Shown: positions 1-7,211, counted from the first letter of the stretch. The stretch: DNA of 11,599 nt from Natronohydrobacter sp. (GCA_007123015.1 SKSL01000218.1:1-11599), one strand, 5' to 3'. Numbers and translations are program-made. The notes: generated by a model not told the origin, from the letters alone.

Positions 1-1365
1 GCGCGATTCACCGAGAAGCTGCGCGCCCGGATGCAGACCCTGCGCGTGGGCGAGCCGCTCGACAAATCGACCGATATCGGTGCGATCGTCCATCCGCGCC
101 AAGTCGCGCGCATCCGTGATCTGGTGGCCAAAGGTGTGGCCGCCGGGGGGGTGGTTCATGCAGGCCACGCGCCAGAAGGGTGCTTCGTCGCGCCTCAGAT
201 GATGCTTGAAGTATCGCCTGCAAACCCCTGCTTTTTTGAAGAAATATTTGGTCCCGTTGCTGTGGTGTCGACCTTCCGGACGCCGGATGAGGCCGTCGTG
301 CTTGCCAATAACACGCGCTATGGGCTTGCGGCCTCGATCTGGTCCGAGAATCTGACCCTTGCCATGGATATCGCCGCACGGGTGCAGGCTGGCGTCATCT
401 GGATCAATGCGACAAATCTGTTTGACGCCAATGCCCCTTTTGGCGGCATGCGTGAAAGTGGGTTTGGCCGCGAAGGGGCGCGCGAAGGCATGGACGCCTA
501 TTTGCGCCCTGCTGGGGCCAAGCCTGTGCACAGACCGCTTGCCGGGATTGACCCATTGCCGCAGCCTGTGGGTGTCACGGGTCTCGACCGCACGCACAAG
601 CTGTATATCGGCGGCGCGCAGAAACGCGCAGATAATGGCCAGAGCTACGCGATTGTCGAGCATGGCAAGCTGAAGGGCCATGCGCCCTATGGCAGTCGCA
701 AGGATATCCGCAACGCTGTTGAGGCTGCGCAGAAAGCGCGGCACTGGACTGGGATGAGCGGCCATCAACGCGCTCAAGTCCTTTATTTCATGGCAGAAAA
801 TATAGCTTCCCGGCGCGAGGGCCTTTGCAGTTTCGCCACCGAAGAAGAAATCGAGACGACCATATCGCGCTGCTTCTATTACGCGGCTTGGGCCGATAAA
901 TTCGATGCGCGCGTGCATGACACCCAAAGCGGCCATGTCACTTTGGCGATGAAGGAAGCCTTCGGCGTCATGGGCGTGATCTGTGGGCAAGAGGCACCGC
1001 TTGCCGGGTTCATGTCCTTGGTTCTGCCAGCCATCGCGATGGGCAATCGGGTGGTCGCGATCCCGGCGCAAAGCGATCCTTTGGCGGCCCTTGAAATGGC
1101 GCAGGTCCTTGCCTGTTCTGATGTGCCGGGCGGGGTGGTGAATATCGTCTCGGGCCCGGTCGCGGACCTGGCGCAGACCTTGGCCGCACATGACGACCTG
1201 GCGGCGCTCTGGTGTGCAGAGCCCACAGTTTTGGCGCAGGTCGAGGCCGCATCCATCGGCAATCTGAAACCAGTCTGGCCCGTGCTTGACCCGTTCGGGC
1301 AGGGCGCAGAATTTCTGCGCGCTGCAACGCAGATCAAGACCATCTGGGTCCCCTACGGCGCATGA
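1..1365 (+). CDS. ALDH16-like aldehyde dehydrogenase, two-domain, 5' truncated by window
   Basis: The frame is open from base 1 (454 visible codons), so the N-terminal half lies upstream. Codons 1 to about 170 are the C-terminal part of a standard NAD(P)-dependent aldehyde dehydrogenase: EIFGPV at about codons 81-86, then NNTRYGLAAS and APFGGMRESGFGREG. The catalytic Cys would sit just upstream of the window. From about codon 198 (THKLYIGG) a second ALDH-like N-terminal (Rossmann) domain begins. The oxyanion Asn region reads CGQEAP where active enzymes have PWNFP-like sequence, the coenzyme-binding Lys region reads AIPAQ in place of KPSE, and the protein stops before any ELGGK or catalytic-Cys motif. 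An active first domain followed by a degenerate second one is the hallmark of ALDH16, known in bacteria including Rhodobacteraceae. It should oxidise an aldehyde to the acid in the cytosol; the substrate cannot be told. The stop is TGA at 1363-1365. Confidence 0.9.
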   Translation, partial: ARFTEKLRARMQTLRVGEPLDKSTDIGAIVHPRQVARIRDLVAKGVAAGGVVHAGHAPEGCFVAPQMMLEVSPANPCFFEEIFGPVAVVSTFRTPDEAVVLANNTRYGLAASIWSENLTLAMDIAARVQAGVIWINATNLFDANAPFGGMRESGFGREGAREGMDAYLRPAGAKPVHRPLAGIDPLPQPVGVTGLDRTHKLYIGGAQKRADNGQSYAIVEHGKLKGHAPYGSRKDIRNAVEAAQKARHWTGMSGHQRAQVLYFMAENIASRREGLCSFATEEEIETTISRCFYYAAWADKFDARVHDTQSGHVTLAMKEAFGVMGVICGQEAPLAGFMSLVLPAIAMGNRVVAIPAQSDPLAALEMAQVLACSDVPGGVVNIVSGPVADLAQTLAAHDDLAALWCAEPTVLAQVEAASIGNLKPVWPVLDPFGQGAEFLRAATQIKTIWVPYGA

Positions 1366-1379
1366 ACCTGCCACTGGCC

Positions 1380-1411
1380 TTAACTGTTTCTTTACCGCGC
1401 GCTCCTTATAG
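1380..1411 (+). promoter_or_regulatory. Candidate CtrA-type box and -10-like element upstream of the glycosyltransferase gene
   Basis: In the 72-bp gap after the ALDH gene, 1380-1395 reads TTAAC-TGTTTC-TTTAC. This differs at one position from the alphaproteobacterial CtrA full site TTAAC-N6-TTAAC. A -10-like TTATAG follows at 1406-1411, so the box would overlap the -35 region, a common arrangement at CtrA-controlled promoters. The start codon is at 1438, with a purine-rich ribosome site (AAAAGG, 1424-1429) 8 nt before it. The match is seen directly; regulation is inferred. Confidence 0.35.
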
Positions 1412-1437
1412 CAGAGGGGCAGCAAAAGGCGGATAGT

Positions 1438-3381
1438 ATGCAGGGTATCGCGGCAGGCCCCCCCGCTCACCAAAGCAATAACCAGCATCGGCCCGTGCTG
1501 GAACTGGTGCTGAAACGCAAACAAGACCCCGCGCGCAAACCGCTCGGCACGATCTTGCAAGAGATGGGCGTCTTGAGCGAAGATGCTTTGCTGCATGCGC
1601 TTGAGCTGCAAGCCACGCAATCCGGGATGCTGGGCGATATCCTGCTGTCCCATGGCCTGGTCTCGGAAGAAAACCTGGCGACAGCCCTGTCGCGCCAATA
1701 TGGCACCAGTTTTTTCAGCACGGATCACCCGCTTCCCGACCCCGACCTGATCGACGCGTTGAGCGTGCAGCGCTGCATCAAGCTGTCCTGCCTGCCATGG
1801 GCGCGGGCCGGGGGGGTGACAATTGTTGCTGTGGCGCAGCCCGCGCGCTTCGACGTGATCAAGCCGGAACTGGAAGCGCTTTTTGGTCCGCTTGCCATGG
1901 TCCTGATCAGCGAAAGCGATCTGCATGCGACCCTTTTGAAAATTCGCCGGACGCGTCTGGCGCTTTGGGCAGAAACCTGTGTTGCACAGGCCGAAAGCTG
2001 TCGGATGTTGCAAAGCCAGCAGTTCAGCGTCCGTTTGCGCTGGGGGCTTCTGGTGGTGGCGGGCCTGGTCCTGCTCGCGCCGGAATTGGCCCTGCTGGGT
2101 CTGACGCTGCTGGTCATGGGGTTTCTGCTCATCATCTCGACGCTGAAACTGGCAGCGGCTCTTGCCGTGCAGCGCGCCCCGGCCACTGGAAAAGCGGCGG
2201 ATAGCCCGAAGATCACGGCCCTGCGCAAGCCTGTCGTCTCGATCATGGTCCCGCTCTACAAGGAGCCCAAGGTCGTTCCGCGCCTGATCAATCGGCTGTC
2301 ACGACTGACCTGGCCGCGCGAATTGCTCGATATCCTTCTTGTGGTCGAAGAGAATGACCATGCGACGCTGGCGGCCCTGTCCGACTGTGACCTGCCGCGC
2401 TGGATGCGGGTGATTCCCGTGCCGGATGCGCCGCTGAAAACCAAACCGCGCGCGTTGAACTACGCGATGCTGTTTGCGCGCGGTCCGATCATCGGGGTCT
2501 ATGATGCCGAGGATGCACCAGATCCCGACCAGATCCACCGCGTCGTGGCATGTTTTCAGAACGGTCCGCCATCCTTGGCCTGCGTGCAGGGCGTTCTCGA
2601 TTTCTACAACGCGCGGACCAACTGGATATCTCGTTGCTTCACCATCGAATATGCGACCTGGTTTCGAATCGTGCTGCCGGGCATGCAGCGCCTGGGCTTG
2701 GCGGTGCCGCTGGGCGGCACGACGCTCTTCTTCCGCCGCGATATCCTTGAGAAACTTGGGGGATGGGATGCACATAACGTGACCGAGGACGCAGATCTTG
2801 GCATCCGCCTGGCCCGCCATGGCTATTACACGCAGCTGCTTGAAACAGTGACACTGGAAGAGGCGAATTGCCGTGCCATCCCATGGGTCAAGCAACGCTC
2901 GCGCTGGTTGAAAGGCTATGCTGTTACCTGGTTGGTGCATATGCGGGCACCAAGGCTTTTATGGCGCCAATTGGGGTCCTGGAAATTCTTCGGCTTCCAA
3001 GTGCTTTTTCTGGGCACCTTGCTGCAATTCATGTTTGCACCGCTGCTGTGGAGTTTCTGGCTGATCGTGTTCGGGCTGGGGCATCCCTTGCCCGGAATTG
3101 CCGGGAGCACCATCATGCAGAGCTTCGGGTTCATCTTCCTTTTTTCGGAAGCGGTCTCATTGGTGATCGGCTATCTGGCACTTCATAGCCGTCAGCATCG
3201 TTCTTTGCGCCTGTGGTTGCCCACATTGCATTTCTATTTCCCGTTGGCGGTGCTTGCCGTCTACAAGGCGCTGTGGGAATTGGTCTCGGCGCCGTTCTAT
3301 TGGGACAAGACCGCGCATGGCGAGCATGAGGCCGCATGCGATGCTGTCACAGTCGTGCAGACCCGACCGTCAACCACCTAG
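1438..3381 (+). CDS. Membrane family 2 glycosyltransferase with N-terminal GspE_N-like domain
   Basis: A 647-aa protein. Residues about 35-170 resemble the GspE_N (T2SSE_N) domain of type II secretion and pilus ATPases: two short repeats LGTILQEMGVLSEDALLHAL and LGDILLSHGLVSEENLATAL, then a small alpha/beta unit. Two hydrophobic segments (about 201-245) anchor it. The GT-A domain starts at about 264 (KPVVSIMVPLYKE) and carries DAED (356-359) as the DxD-type metal/nucleotide site, TED (449-451) as the probable catalytic-base motif, and QRSRW (486-490), the Q-x-x-R-W signature of cellulose-synthase-like GT2 enzymes. Further membrane segments (about 515-620) follow, fitting a synthase that may extrude its glycan across the inner membrane. 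Layout and motifs resemble NfrB-type proteins. The sugar and product are unknown; no export or synthase partner is adjacent. The ATG has AAAAGG 8 nt upstream. Confidence 0.88.
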   Translation: MQGIAAGPPAHQSNNQHRPVLELVLKRKQDPARKPLGTILQEMGVLSEDALLHALELQATQSGMLGDILLSHGLVSEENLATALSRQYGTSFFSTDHPLPDPDLIDALSVQRCIKLSCLPWARAGGVTIVAVAQPARFDVIKPELEALFGPLAMVLISESDLHATLLKIRRTRLALWAETCVAQAESCRMLQSQQFSVRLRWGLLVVAGLVLLAPELALLGLTLLVMGFLLIISTLKLAAALAVQRAPATGKAADSPKITALRKPVVSIMVPLYKEPKVVPRLINRLSRLTWPRELLDILLVVEENDHATLAALSDCDLPRWMRVIPVPDAPLKTKPRALNYAMLFARGPIIGVYDAEDAPDPDQIHRVVACFQNGPPSLACVQGVLDFYNARTNWISRCFTIEYATWFRIVLPGMQRLGLAVPLGGTTLFFRRDILEKLGGWDAHNVTEDADLGIRLARHGYYTQLLETVTLEEANCRAIPWVKQRSRWLKGYAVTWLVHMRAPRLLWRQLGSWKFFGFQVLFLGTLLQFMFAPLLWSFWLIVFGLGHPLPGIAGSTIMQSFGFIFLFSEAVSLVIGYLALHSRQHRSLRLWLPTLHFYFPLAVLAVYKALWELVSAPFYWDKTAHGEHEAACDAVTVVQTRPSTT

Positions 3382-3393
3382 AGTGGGCACCGA

Positions 3394-3537
3394 TCAGCTT
3401 GGCGCATGGCCGTGATGATGAATGGCACTGAGCCGCGCAGCGCCGTGACTTGGTGCGGCGATCCATGGGTCAGGCTGAGCGCTAGAGACGTTCACGAACA
3501 AGTCGAGCGCCCCAGGAGCAGAGAGAAATCCCGCCAT
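3394..3537 (-). CDS. Tentative 47-aa ORF starting in the left arm of the inverted repeat
   Basis: Reads ATG at 3537 to TGA at 3394-3396 and encodes 47 residues beginning MAGFLSAPGALDLFV. The first 15 residues match those of the oppositely oriented 31-aa ORF at 3567-3662 at 11 positions. A GAAGGG stretch lies about 8 nt before the ATG, compatible with a ribosome site. There is no recognisable domain. The C-terminal part is Ala/His-rich (IHHHGHAPS) and could be non-coding read-through. This is reported as a possible gene or degenerate fragment; function unknown. Confidence 0.2.
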   Translation of the reverse strand: MAGFLSAPGALDLFVNVSSAQPDPWIAAPSHGAARLSAIHHHGHAPS

Positions 3538-3611
3538 GCGCGGCACCCTTCGGCCTTGATACGCGCATGGCGGGATTTCTCTCTGAAGCCGGAGCGATCA
3601 AACTGTTCGTG
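3493..3611. repeat. Long inverted repeat: 24-bp perfect arms inside roughly 50-bp imperfect arms
   Basis: Arms 3519-3542 and 3562-3585 are perfect reverse complements (24 bp) around a 19-nt spacer. Complementarity continues outward imperfectly to 3493 and 3611, with 41 of 50 positions matching from the spacer edge by hand count. The outer ends are flanked on both sides by GTT (3490-3492 and 3612-3614), which could be chance or a short target duplication. No T-tract follows either arm, so a canonical intrinsic terminator is not supported. The rest of the 293-bp gap between the glycosyltransferase and sulfotransferase genes (3382-3674) shows no recognised gene, only the two tiny ORFs listed separately and a small TGTCAG/CTGACA stem (3635-3640 with 3659-3664). 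Confidence 0.85.
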
Positions 3612-3662
3612 GTTCACTCTGGACCTGCGCACTGTGTCAGTTTAGCAAAGAGCAAGGTCTGA
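3567..3662 (+). CDS. Tentative 31-aa ORF starting in the right arm of the inverted repeat
   Basis: Reads ATG at 3567 to TGA at 3660-3662 and encodes 31 residues beginning MAGFLSEAGAIKLFV, related to the divergent ORF at 3394-3537. There is no convincing ribosome site before this ATG. The stop lies 12 nt before the ATG of the sulfotransferase gene, so if translated it could act as a leader peptide. It may equally be a fragment of a decayed gene. No domain is recognisable. Confidence 0.18.
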   Translation: MAGFLSEAGAIKLFVVHSGPAHCVSLAKSKV

Positions 3663-3674
3663 CAGAGGCGCGGA

Positions 3675-4283
3675 ATGCTCTATTTTCACAAAGCCGGGCT
3701 GGTTGTCCTGGCGACGCCGAAATCAGGTAGCACAGCCGTCGAGCAAGCCTTGACCCCAAAGGCTGATATCGTTTTTCAGAACGATCCGAATTTCAAGCAT
3801 TGCATCTTTCAGCGCTATCAGTGGCGCGTCGAGAAGATGATCGGCATGTTCACGGACCGCGTTCCCGAAACTGTTGCCATGATTCGCGAGCCCGAAGACT
3901 GGCTGGGCAGCTGGTTTCGGTTTCGCCACGGGGCCTGGCTGAACGACACGCCGCGCAGCACGCGGGGCATGAGTTTTGATCAGTTTGTCGAAGGCTATTT
4001 AAGCGCGCCGCAACCGCCCTATGCGGCCGTTGGCAGCCAGTGGAAATTCCTGACCCATCCCAGGACCGGCGACCGGGTGCAGCATATCTTCCGCTATGAC
4101 GCGATGCCGGAATTCGTAGCGTATCTGGAAGCGCGGCTGGGCTGGCCGATTGCGCTGGAGCGGGCGAATGTCTCGCCCGATTGGCAGATTACCCTGTCCG
4201 ATCCACTGCGGGCCCGGCTGCGTGACCAGTTCGCGCAGGATTATGCGCTCTACGACAGTGCTCTGGCCTGCGCACCGGGCTGA
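3675..4283 (+). CDS. Small sulfotransferase-fold protein
   Basis: A 202-aa protein. The N-terminus is a short beta strand followed by TPKSGSTA (14-21), the 5'-phosphosulfate-binding loop of PAPS-dependent sulfotransferases. REPEDWLGSW (71-80) corresponds to the 3'-phosphate-binding segment, with Arg71 and Ser79 as the expected contacts. FRYDAMPEFVAYLEARLG (139-156) resembles the later YEDL-type region of these enzymes. It is shorter than typical sulfotransferases (about 250-300 aa), and the acceptor is unknown. From memory, close relatives in Rhodobacteraceae are sometimes labelled gamma-glutamyl kinase. Nothing here resembles an amino-acid kinase, so that label would be misleading. The ATG is supported by AGAGG (3664-3668) 6 nt upstream. 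It lies downstream of a glycosyltransferase, so sulfation of a glycan is conceivable but unproven. It converges on polA with a 6-bp gap. Confidence 0.72.
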   Translation: MLYFHKAGLVVLATPKSGSTAVEQALTPKADIVFQNDPNFKHCIFQRYQWRVEKMIGMFTDRVPETVAMIREPEDWLGSWFRFRHGAWLNDTPRSTRGMSFDQFVEGYLSAPQPPYAAVGSQWKFLTHPRTGDRVQHIFRYDAMPEFVAYLEARLGWPIALERANVSPDWQITLSDPLRARLRDQFAQDYALYDSALACAPG

Positions 4284-4289
4284 ATGCGC

Positions 4290-7094
4290 TTAATGCGCCT
4301 CGGCCCAGTTGTCGCCCGTTCCGGCATCCACCACCAACGGAACACTGAGTTTCACCACAGGTTCTGCGGCTGCTTCCATGACCTCGCGGACGAGGGTGAT
4401 CGTGTCCTCTATCGCATCCTCTGCCACTTCGAACACCAGTTCGTCATGCACCTGCAACAGCATCTTGGCGGGCAGGCCATCAATTGCGGCGGGCAGGCGG
4501 ATCATGGCGCGGCGGATGATATCGGCAGCAGTCCCCTGGATTGGCGCATTGATGGCAGCGCGTTTGGCAAAACCCGCGCCGGGGCCTTTGGCGTTGATCT
4601 CGGGGGTATGGATGCGCCGCCCGAACAGCGTCTCGACCCGGCCATGTTTCTTGGCGAAAGCGACTGTGTCATCCATATAGGCGCGGATGCCGGGGAAGCG
4701 TTCGAAATAGGTGTCGATGAAGGCCTGCGCTTCGCCCCTTGGGATGCGCAGGTTGCGGGCCAGACCGAAGCCTGAAATCCCGTAGATGACACCGAAGTTG
4801 ATCGCTTTCGCCCGCCTGCGGATTTCCGAGGTCATCTCGGCCATCGGCACACCGAACATTTCCGACGCGGTCATGGCGTGAATATCCTGCCCCTCGCGGA
4901 AGGCCGCTTTCAGGCTGTCGATCCCGGCGATATGCGCCAGGATACGCAACTCGATCTGGCTGTAGTCGAGTGCAATCAGTTTCATGCCACGCTCGGCGAC
5001 AAAGGCCGTGCGAATGCGGCGGCCTTCTTCTGTGCGGATCGGGATATTCTGCAGGTTCGGATCAGTCGAAGAGAGCCGCCCGGTGACAGCACCAGTGATC
5101 ACATAAGACGTGTGCACGCGCCCTGTCTCGGGGTGGATATGGTCCTGCAGCGCATCCGTGTAGGTCGATTTCAGTTTCGAGAGTTGCCGCCAGTCGAGTA
5201 CCCGAGCAGGCAGGTCATGGCCTTCGGCGGCAAGATCTTCGAGAATGTCCGCCCCTGTCGCATAGGCCCCCGTCTTGCCTTTCTTGCCGCCCTGCAGGCC
5301 CATCTTGTCGAAGAGGATCTCGCCCAGCTGCTTGGGGGAGCCTACATTGAATGTCTCGTCTGCCAGGTCGTGGATTTCGGCCTCCAGCCCGGCCATCTTC
5401 TGCGCGAAGGCGTTCGACATGCGCGAGAGCACATCGCGATCCACCTTGATCCCGGTGCGTTCCATTGCGGCCAGAACCGGGACAAGGGGGCGCTCCAGCG
5501 TCTCATAGACCCGTGTGACCTGTGAGAGGTGCAGGCGCGGCTTGAACAGTTGCCACAGGCGCAGGGTCACATCCGCGTCTTCTGCAGCATAGCGCGTGGC
5601 GTCCTCGATCGGGACCAGATCGAAGGTCTTGGCGGATTTGCCCGTGCCCAGCAGCGTCTTGATCGCGATGGGCTGGTGGTTCAGGTAGCGGTCCGAAAGC
5701 GCGTCCATCCCATGCCCGTGCAAGCCCCCATGCAGCGCATAGGACATGAGCATGGTGTCGTCGATGGGCGCGACAGTAATCCCGAGACCCGCGAAAATCT
5801 TGGCATCATATTTCATGTTCTGCCCGATTTTCAGGATCGCCGGGTCTTCAAGAACAGGTTTCAGCGCTTTCAGCGCATCCTCAAGCGGGATCTGTCCTTC
5901 GGCTAGCGCGTCACTGCCGAACAGGTCACTGCTGCCCGCGCGATGTTGCAGCGGGATATAGGCTGCGCGCCCCGGTGTGACGCAAAGCGAAATGCCCACC
6001 AGATCCGCGCGCATTTCATCGAGCGCGGTGGTTTCGGTGTCGACCGCGACATGGCCGATTTCCTCGATCTCGGCGATCCATTGCGCGAGCGTGTCCAGAT
6101 CACGGATGCAGACGTAATCCGCCTGCGCGAAATCGGGCTGCTCAATGGTTGTGGCGGCGGCTGTCGCAGGTTGTGGGGCCGCCTCGGGCAGGATGGGGGG
6201 CTCTGCGCCGAAGTGATCCGCGACACGACGGGTCAGAGTGCGGAATTCCATCGCGTTCAGGAAGGCCAGCAGTGCCTCCTGGTCCGGGGCGCGGACTTCC
6301 AGGTCGTCGAGGGTGAAATCAAGTGGAGTCTGGTCGTCGAGAAGCACCAGCCGCTTGGAAATACGGATCAGGTCGGCATTGTCGATCAGCGCGGCGCGGC
6401 GCTTGGGTTGCTTGATCTCGGCGGCGCGCTCGAGCAGGGTTTCAAGATCACCATATTCATTGATCAAAAGCGCAGCGGTCTTGATCCCGATGCCGGGCGC
6501 ACCGGGCACATTATCAACCGAATCGCCTGCGAGCGCCTGCACATCGACCACCCGCTCCGGGCCCACGCCGAATTTCTCGACCACTTCCACGACGCCGATC
6601 TGCTTGTTCTTCATCGCGTCCAGCATTTCGACCCCACCGCCGACTAGCTGCATCAGATCCTTGTCCGACGAAATGATGGTCACGCGGCCCCCGGCCTCAC
6701 GCGCTTGGCGGGCTAGAGTGGCGATAATGTCATCGGCTTCAAAATCCTCGATCTCGATCGTGGCGAGGTTGAAGGCGCGGCTGGCATCGCGGGTGAGGGG
6801 AAATTGAGGGCGCAGGTCTTCGGGCGGCTCTGGGCGGTTGGCCTTGTAGAGATCGTAAATCTGGTTGCGGAAAGTTTTCGAGGAATAGTCAAAGATGACG
6901 GCTGCATGGGTGGGCGCATCCGCGCTGGTGCCGTTTTCGCCCAGGTAACGCCAAAGCATGTTGCAGAACCCGGCCACAGCCCCTACGGGCAGCCCGTCGG
7001 ATTTGCGCGTGAGCGGTGGCAACGCGTGATAGGCGCGGAAGATATAGGCCGAACCGTCGATCAGATGCAGGTGATGGCCTTTGCCGAAATTCAT
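4290..7094 (-). CDS. polA: DNA polymerase I
   Basis: A 934-aa protein of usual family length, for Okazaki-fragment maturation and repair synthesis. Three domains are intact. The 5'-3' flap nuclease starts at HLHLIDGSAYIFRAYHALPP and includes EADDIIATLA (about 119), SSDKDLMQLV (142-151) and the helix-hairpin region GDSVDNVPGAPGIG (from about 190). The 3'-5' proofreading domain retains DTET (Asp352, Glu354), Asn426/Asp430 and Tyr502/Asp506, so it should be active, unlike in Taq-type enzymes. The polymerase domain has motif A DYSQIE (from Asp710), motif B R-x3-K-x7-YG (around Lys763) and motif C VHDE (His883-Glu885). I chose ATG at 7092-7094 (MNFGKG), with GAGAGG 4 nt upstream. An in-frame ATG at 7190 would add 32 residues read through a REP repeat and is unlikely. 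It probably shares a transcript with the zinc-finger gene 117 bp upstream. Confidence 0.97.
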   Translation of the reverse strand: MNFGKGHHLHLIDGSAYIFRAYHALPPLTRKSDGLPVGAVAGFCNMLWRYLGENGTSADAPTHAAVIFDYSSKTFRNQIYDLYKANRPEPPEDLRPQFPLTRDASRAFNLATIEIEDFEADDIIATLARQAREAGGRVTIISSDKDLMQLVGGGVEMLDAMKNKQIGVVEVVEKFGVGPERVVDVQALAGDSVDNVPGAPGIGIKTAALLINEYGDLETLLERAAEIKQPKRRAALIDNADLIRISKRLVLLDDQTPLDFTLDDLEVRAPDQEALLAFLNAMEFRTLTRRVADHFGAEPPILPEAAPQPATAAATTIEQPDFAQADYVCIRDLDTLAQWIAEIEEIGHVAVDTETTALDEMRADLVGISLCVTPGRAAYIPLQHRAGSSDLFGSDALAEGQIPLEDALKALKPVLEDPAILKIGQNMKYDAKIFAGLGITVAPIDDTMLMSYALHGGLHGHGMDALSDRYLNHQPIAIKTLLGTGKSAKTFDLVPIEDATRYAAEDADVTLRLWQLFKPRLHLSQVTRVYETLERPLVPVLAAMERTGIKVDRDVLSRMSNAFAQKMAGLEAEIHDLADETFNVGSPKQLGEILFDKMGLQGGKKGKTGAYATGADILEDLAAEGHDLPARVLDWRQLSKLKSTYTDALQDHIHPETGRVHTSYVITGAVTGRLSSTDPNLQNIPIRTEEGRRIRTAFVAERGMKLIALDYSQIELRILAHIAGIDSLKAAFREGQDIHAMTASEMFGVPMAEMTSEIRRRAKAINFGVIYGISGFGLARNLRIPRGEAQAFIDTYFERFPGIRAYMDDTVAFAKKHGRVETLFGRRIHTPEINAKGPGAGFAKRAAINAPIQGTAADIIRRAMIRLPAAIDGLPAKMLLQVHDELVFEVAEDAIEDTITLVREVMEAAAEPVVKLSVPLVVDAGTGDNWAEAH

Positions 7095-7137
7095 GGGGCC
7101 TCTCAGCGCTGTGGGGCGGTGGGTGTGGCCCAAGTGT

Positions 7138-7203
7138 GTAGGGTGCGTGCTTGCACGCACCTTGGGCGCGACTGGGGAAGGTGCGTGCAAGCACGCACCC
7201 TAC
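7138..7203. repeat. Inverted pair of GTAG-headed REP palindromes (BIME-like)
   Basis: Positions 7138-7163 and 7178-7203 are perfect 26-nt reverse complements with a 14-nt spacer. Each arm is itself a palindrome: GGTGCGTGC, a 2-nt centre, then GCACGCACC. The left copy starts with GTAG and the right copy ends with CTAC, the tetranucleotide that marks the foot of REP elements recognised by RAYT (TnpA-REP) transposases. The unit lies between the zinc-finger gene and polA and covers the spurious upstream in-frame ATG of polA. In RNA it could form two 8-bp hairpins or one long hairpin. No RAYT gene is in the window. Confidence 0.85.
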
Positions 7204-7211
7204 GCAAGCCC

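Noticed and set aside
3519..3585. Intrinsic terminator of the glycosyltransferase gene
   Set aside because: The stem is strong but begins 138 nt past the stop, has a 19-nt loop, and no T-run follows on either strand.
3490..3614. LexA-type SOS box among the GTTC/GAAC motifs
   Set aside because: The alphaproteobacterial LexA site needs GTTC-N7-GTTC. Here the spacings are GTTC-N2-GAAC and GTTC-N3-GTTC.
3406..3645. 79-codon plus-strand ORF across the inverted repeat
   Set aside because: No ribosome site is evident and no domain is recognised. It runs through both arms of the repeat, so its middle is a by-product of the palindrome. The outward-reading frames show better paired similarity.
4284..6807. 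Several long plus-strand ORFs opposite polA (for example 5943-6647, 234 codons)
   Set aside because: They are shadows of a GC-rich coding strand. Their translations show no domains, while polA is fully conserved in its frame.
7095..7190. N-terminal extension of polA to the in-frame ATG at 7190
   Set aside because: The 32 extra residues are encoded by the REP pair and have low complexity. The conserved N-terminus begins at MNFGKG (7094), which has its own ribosome site.
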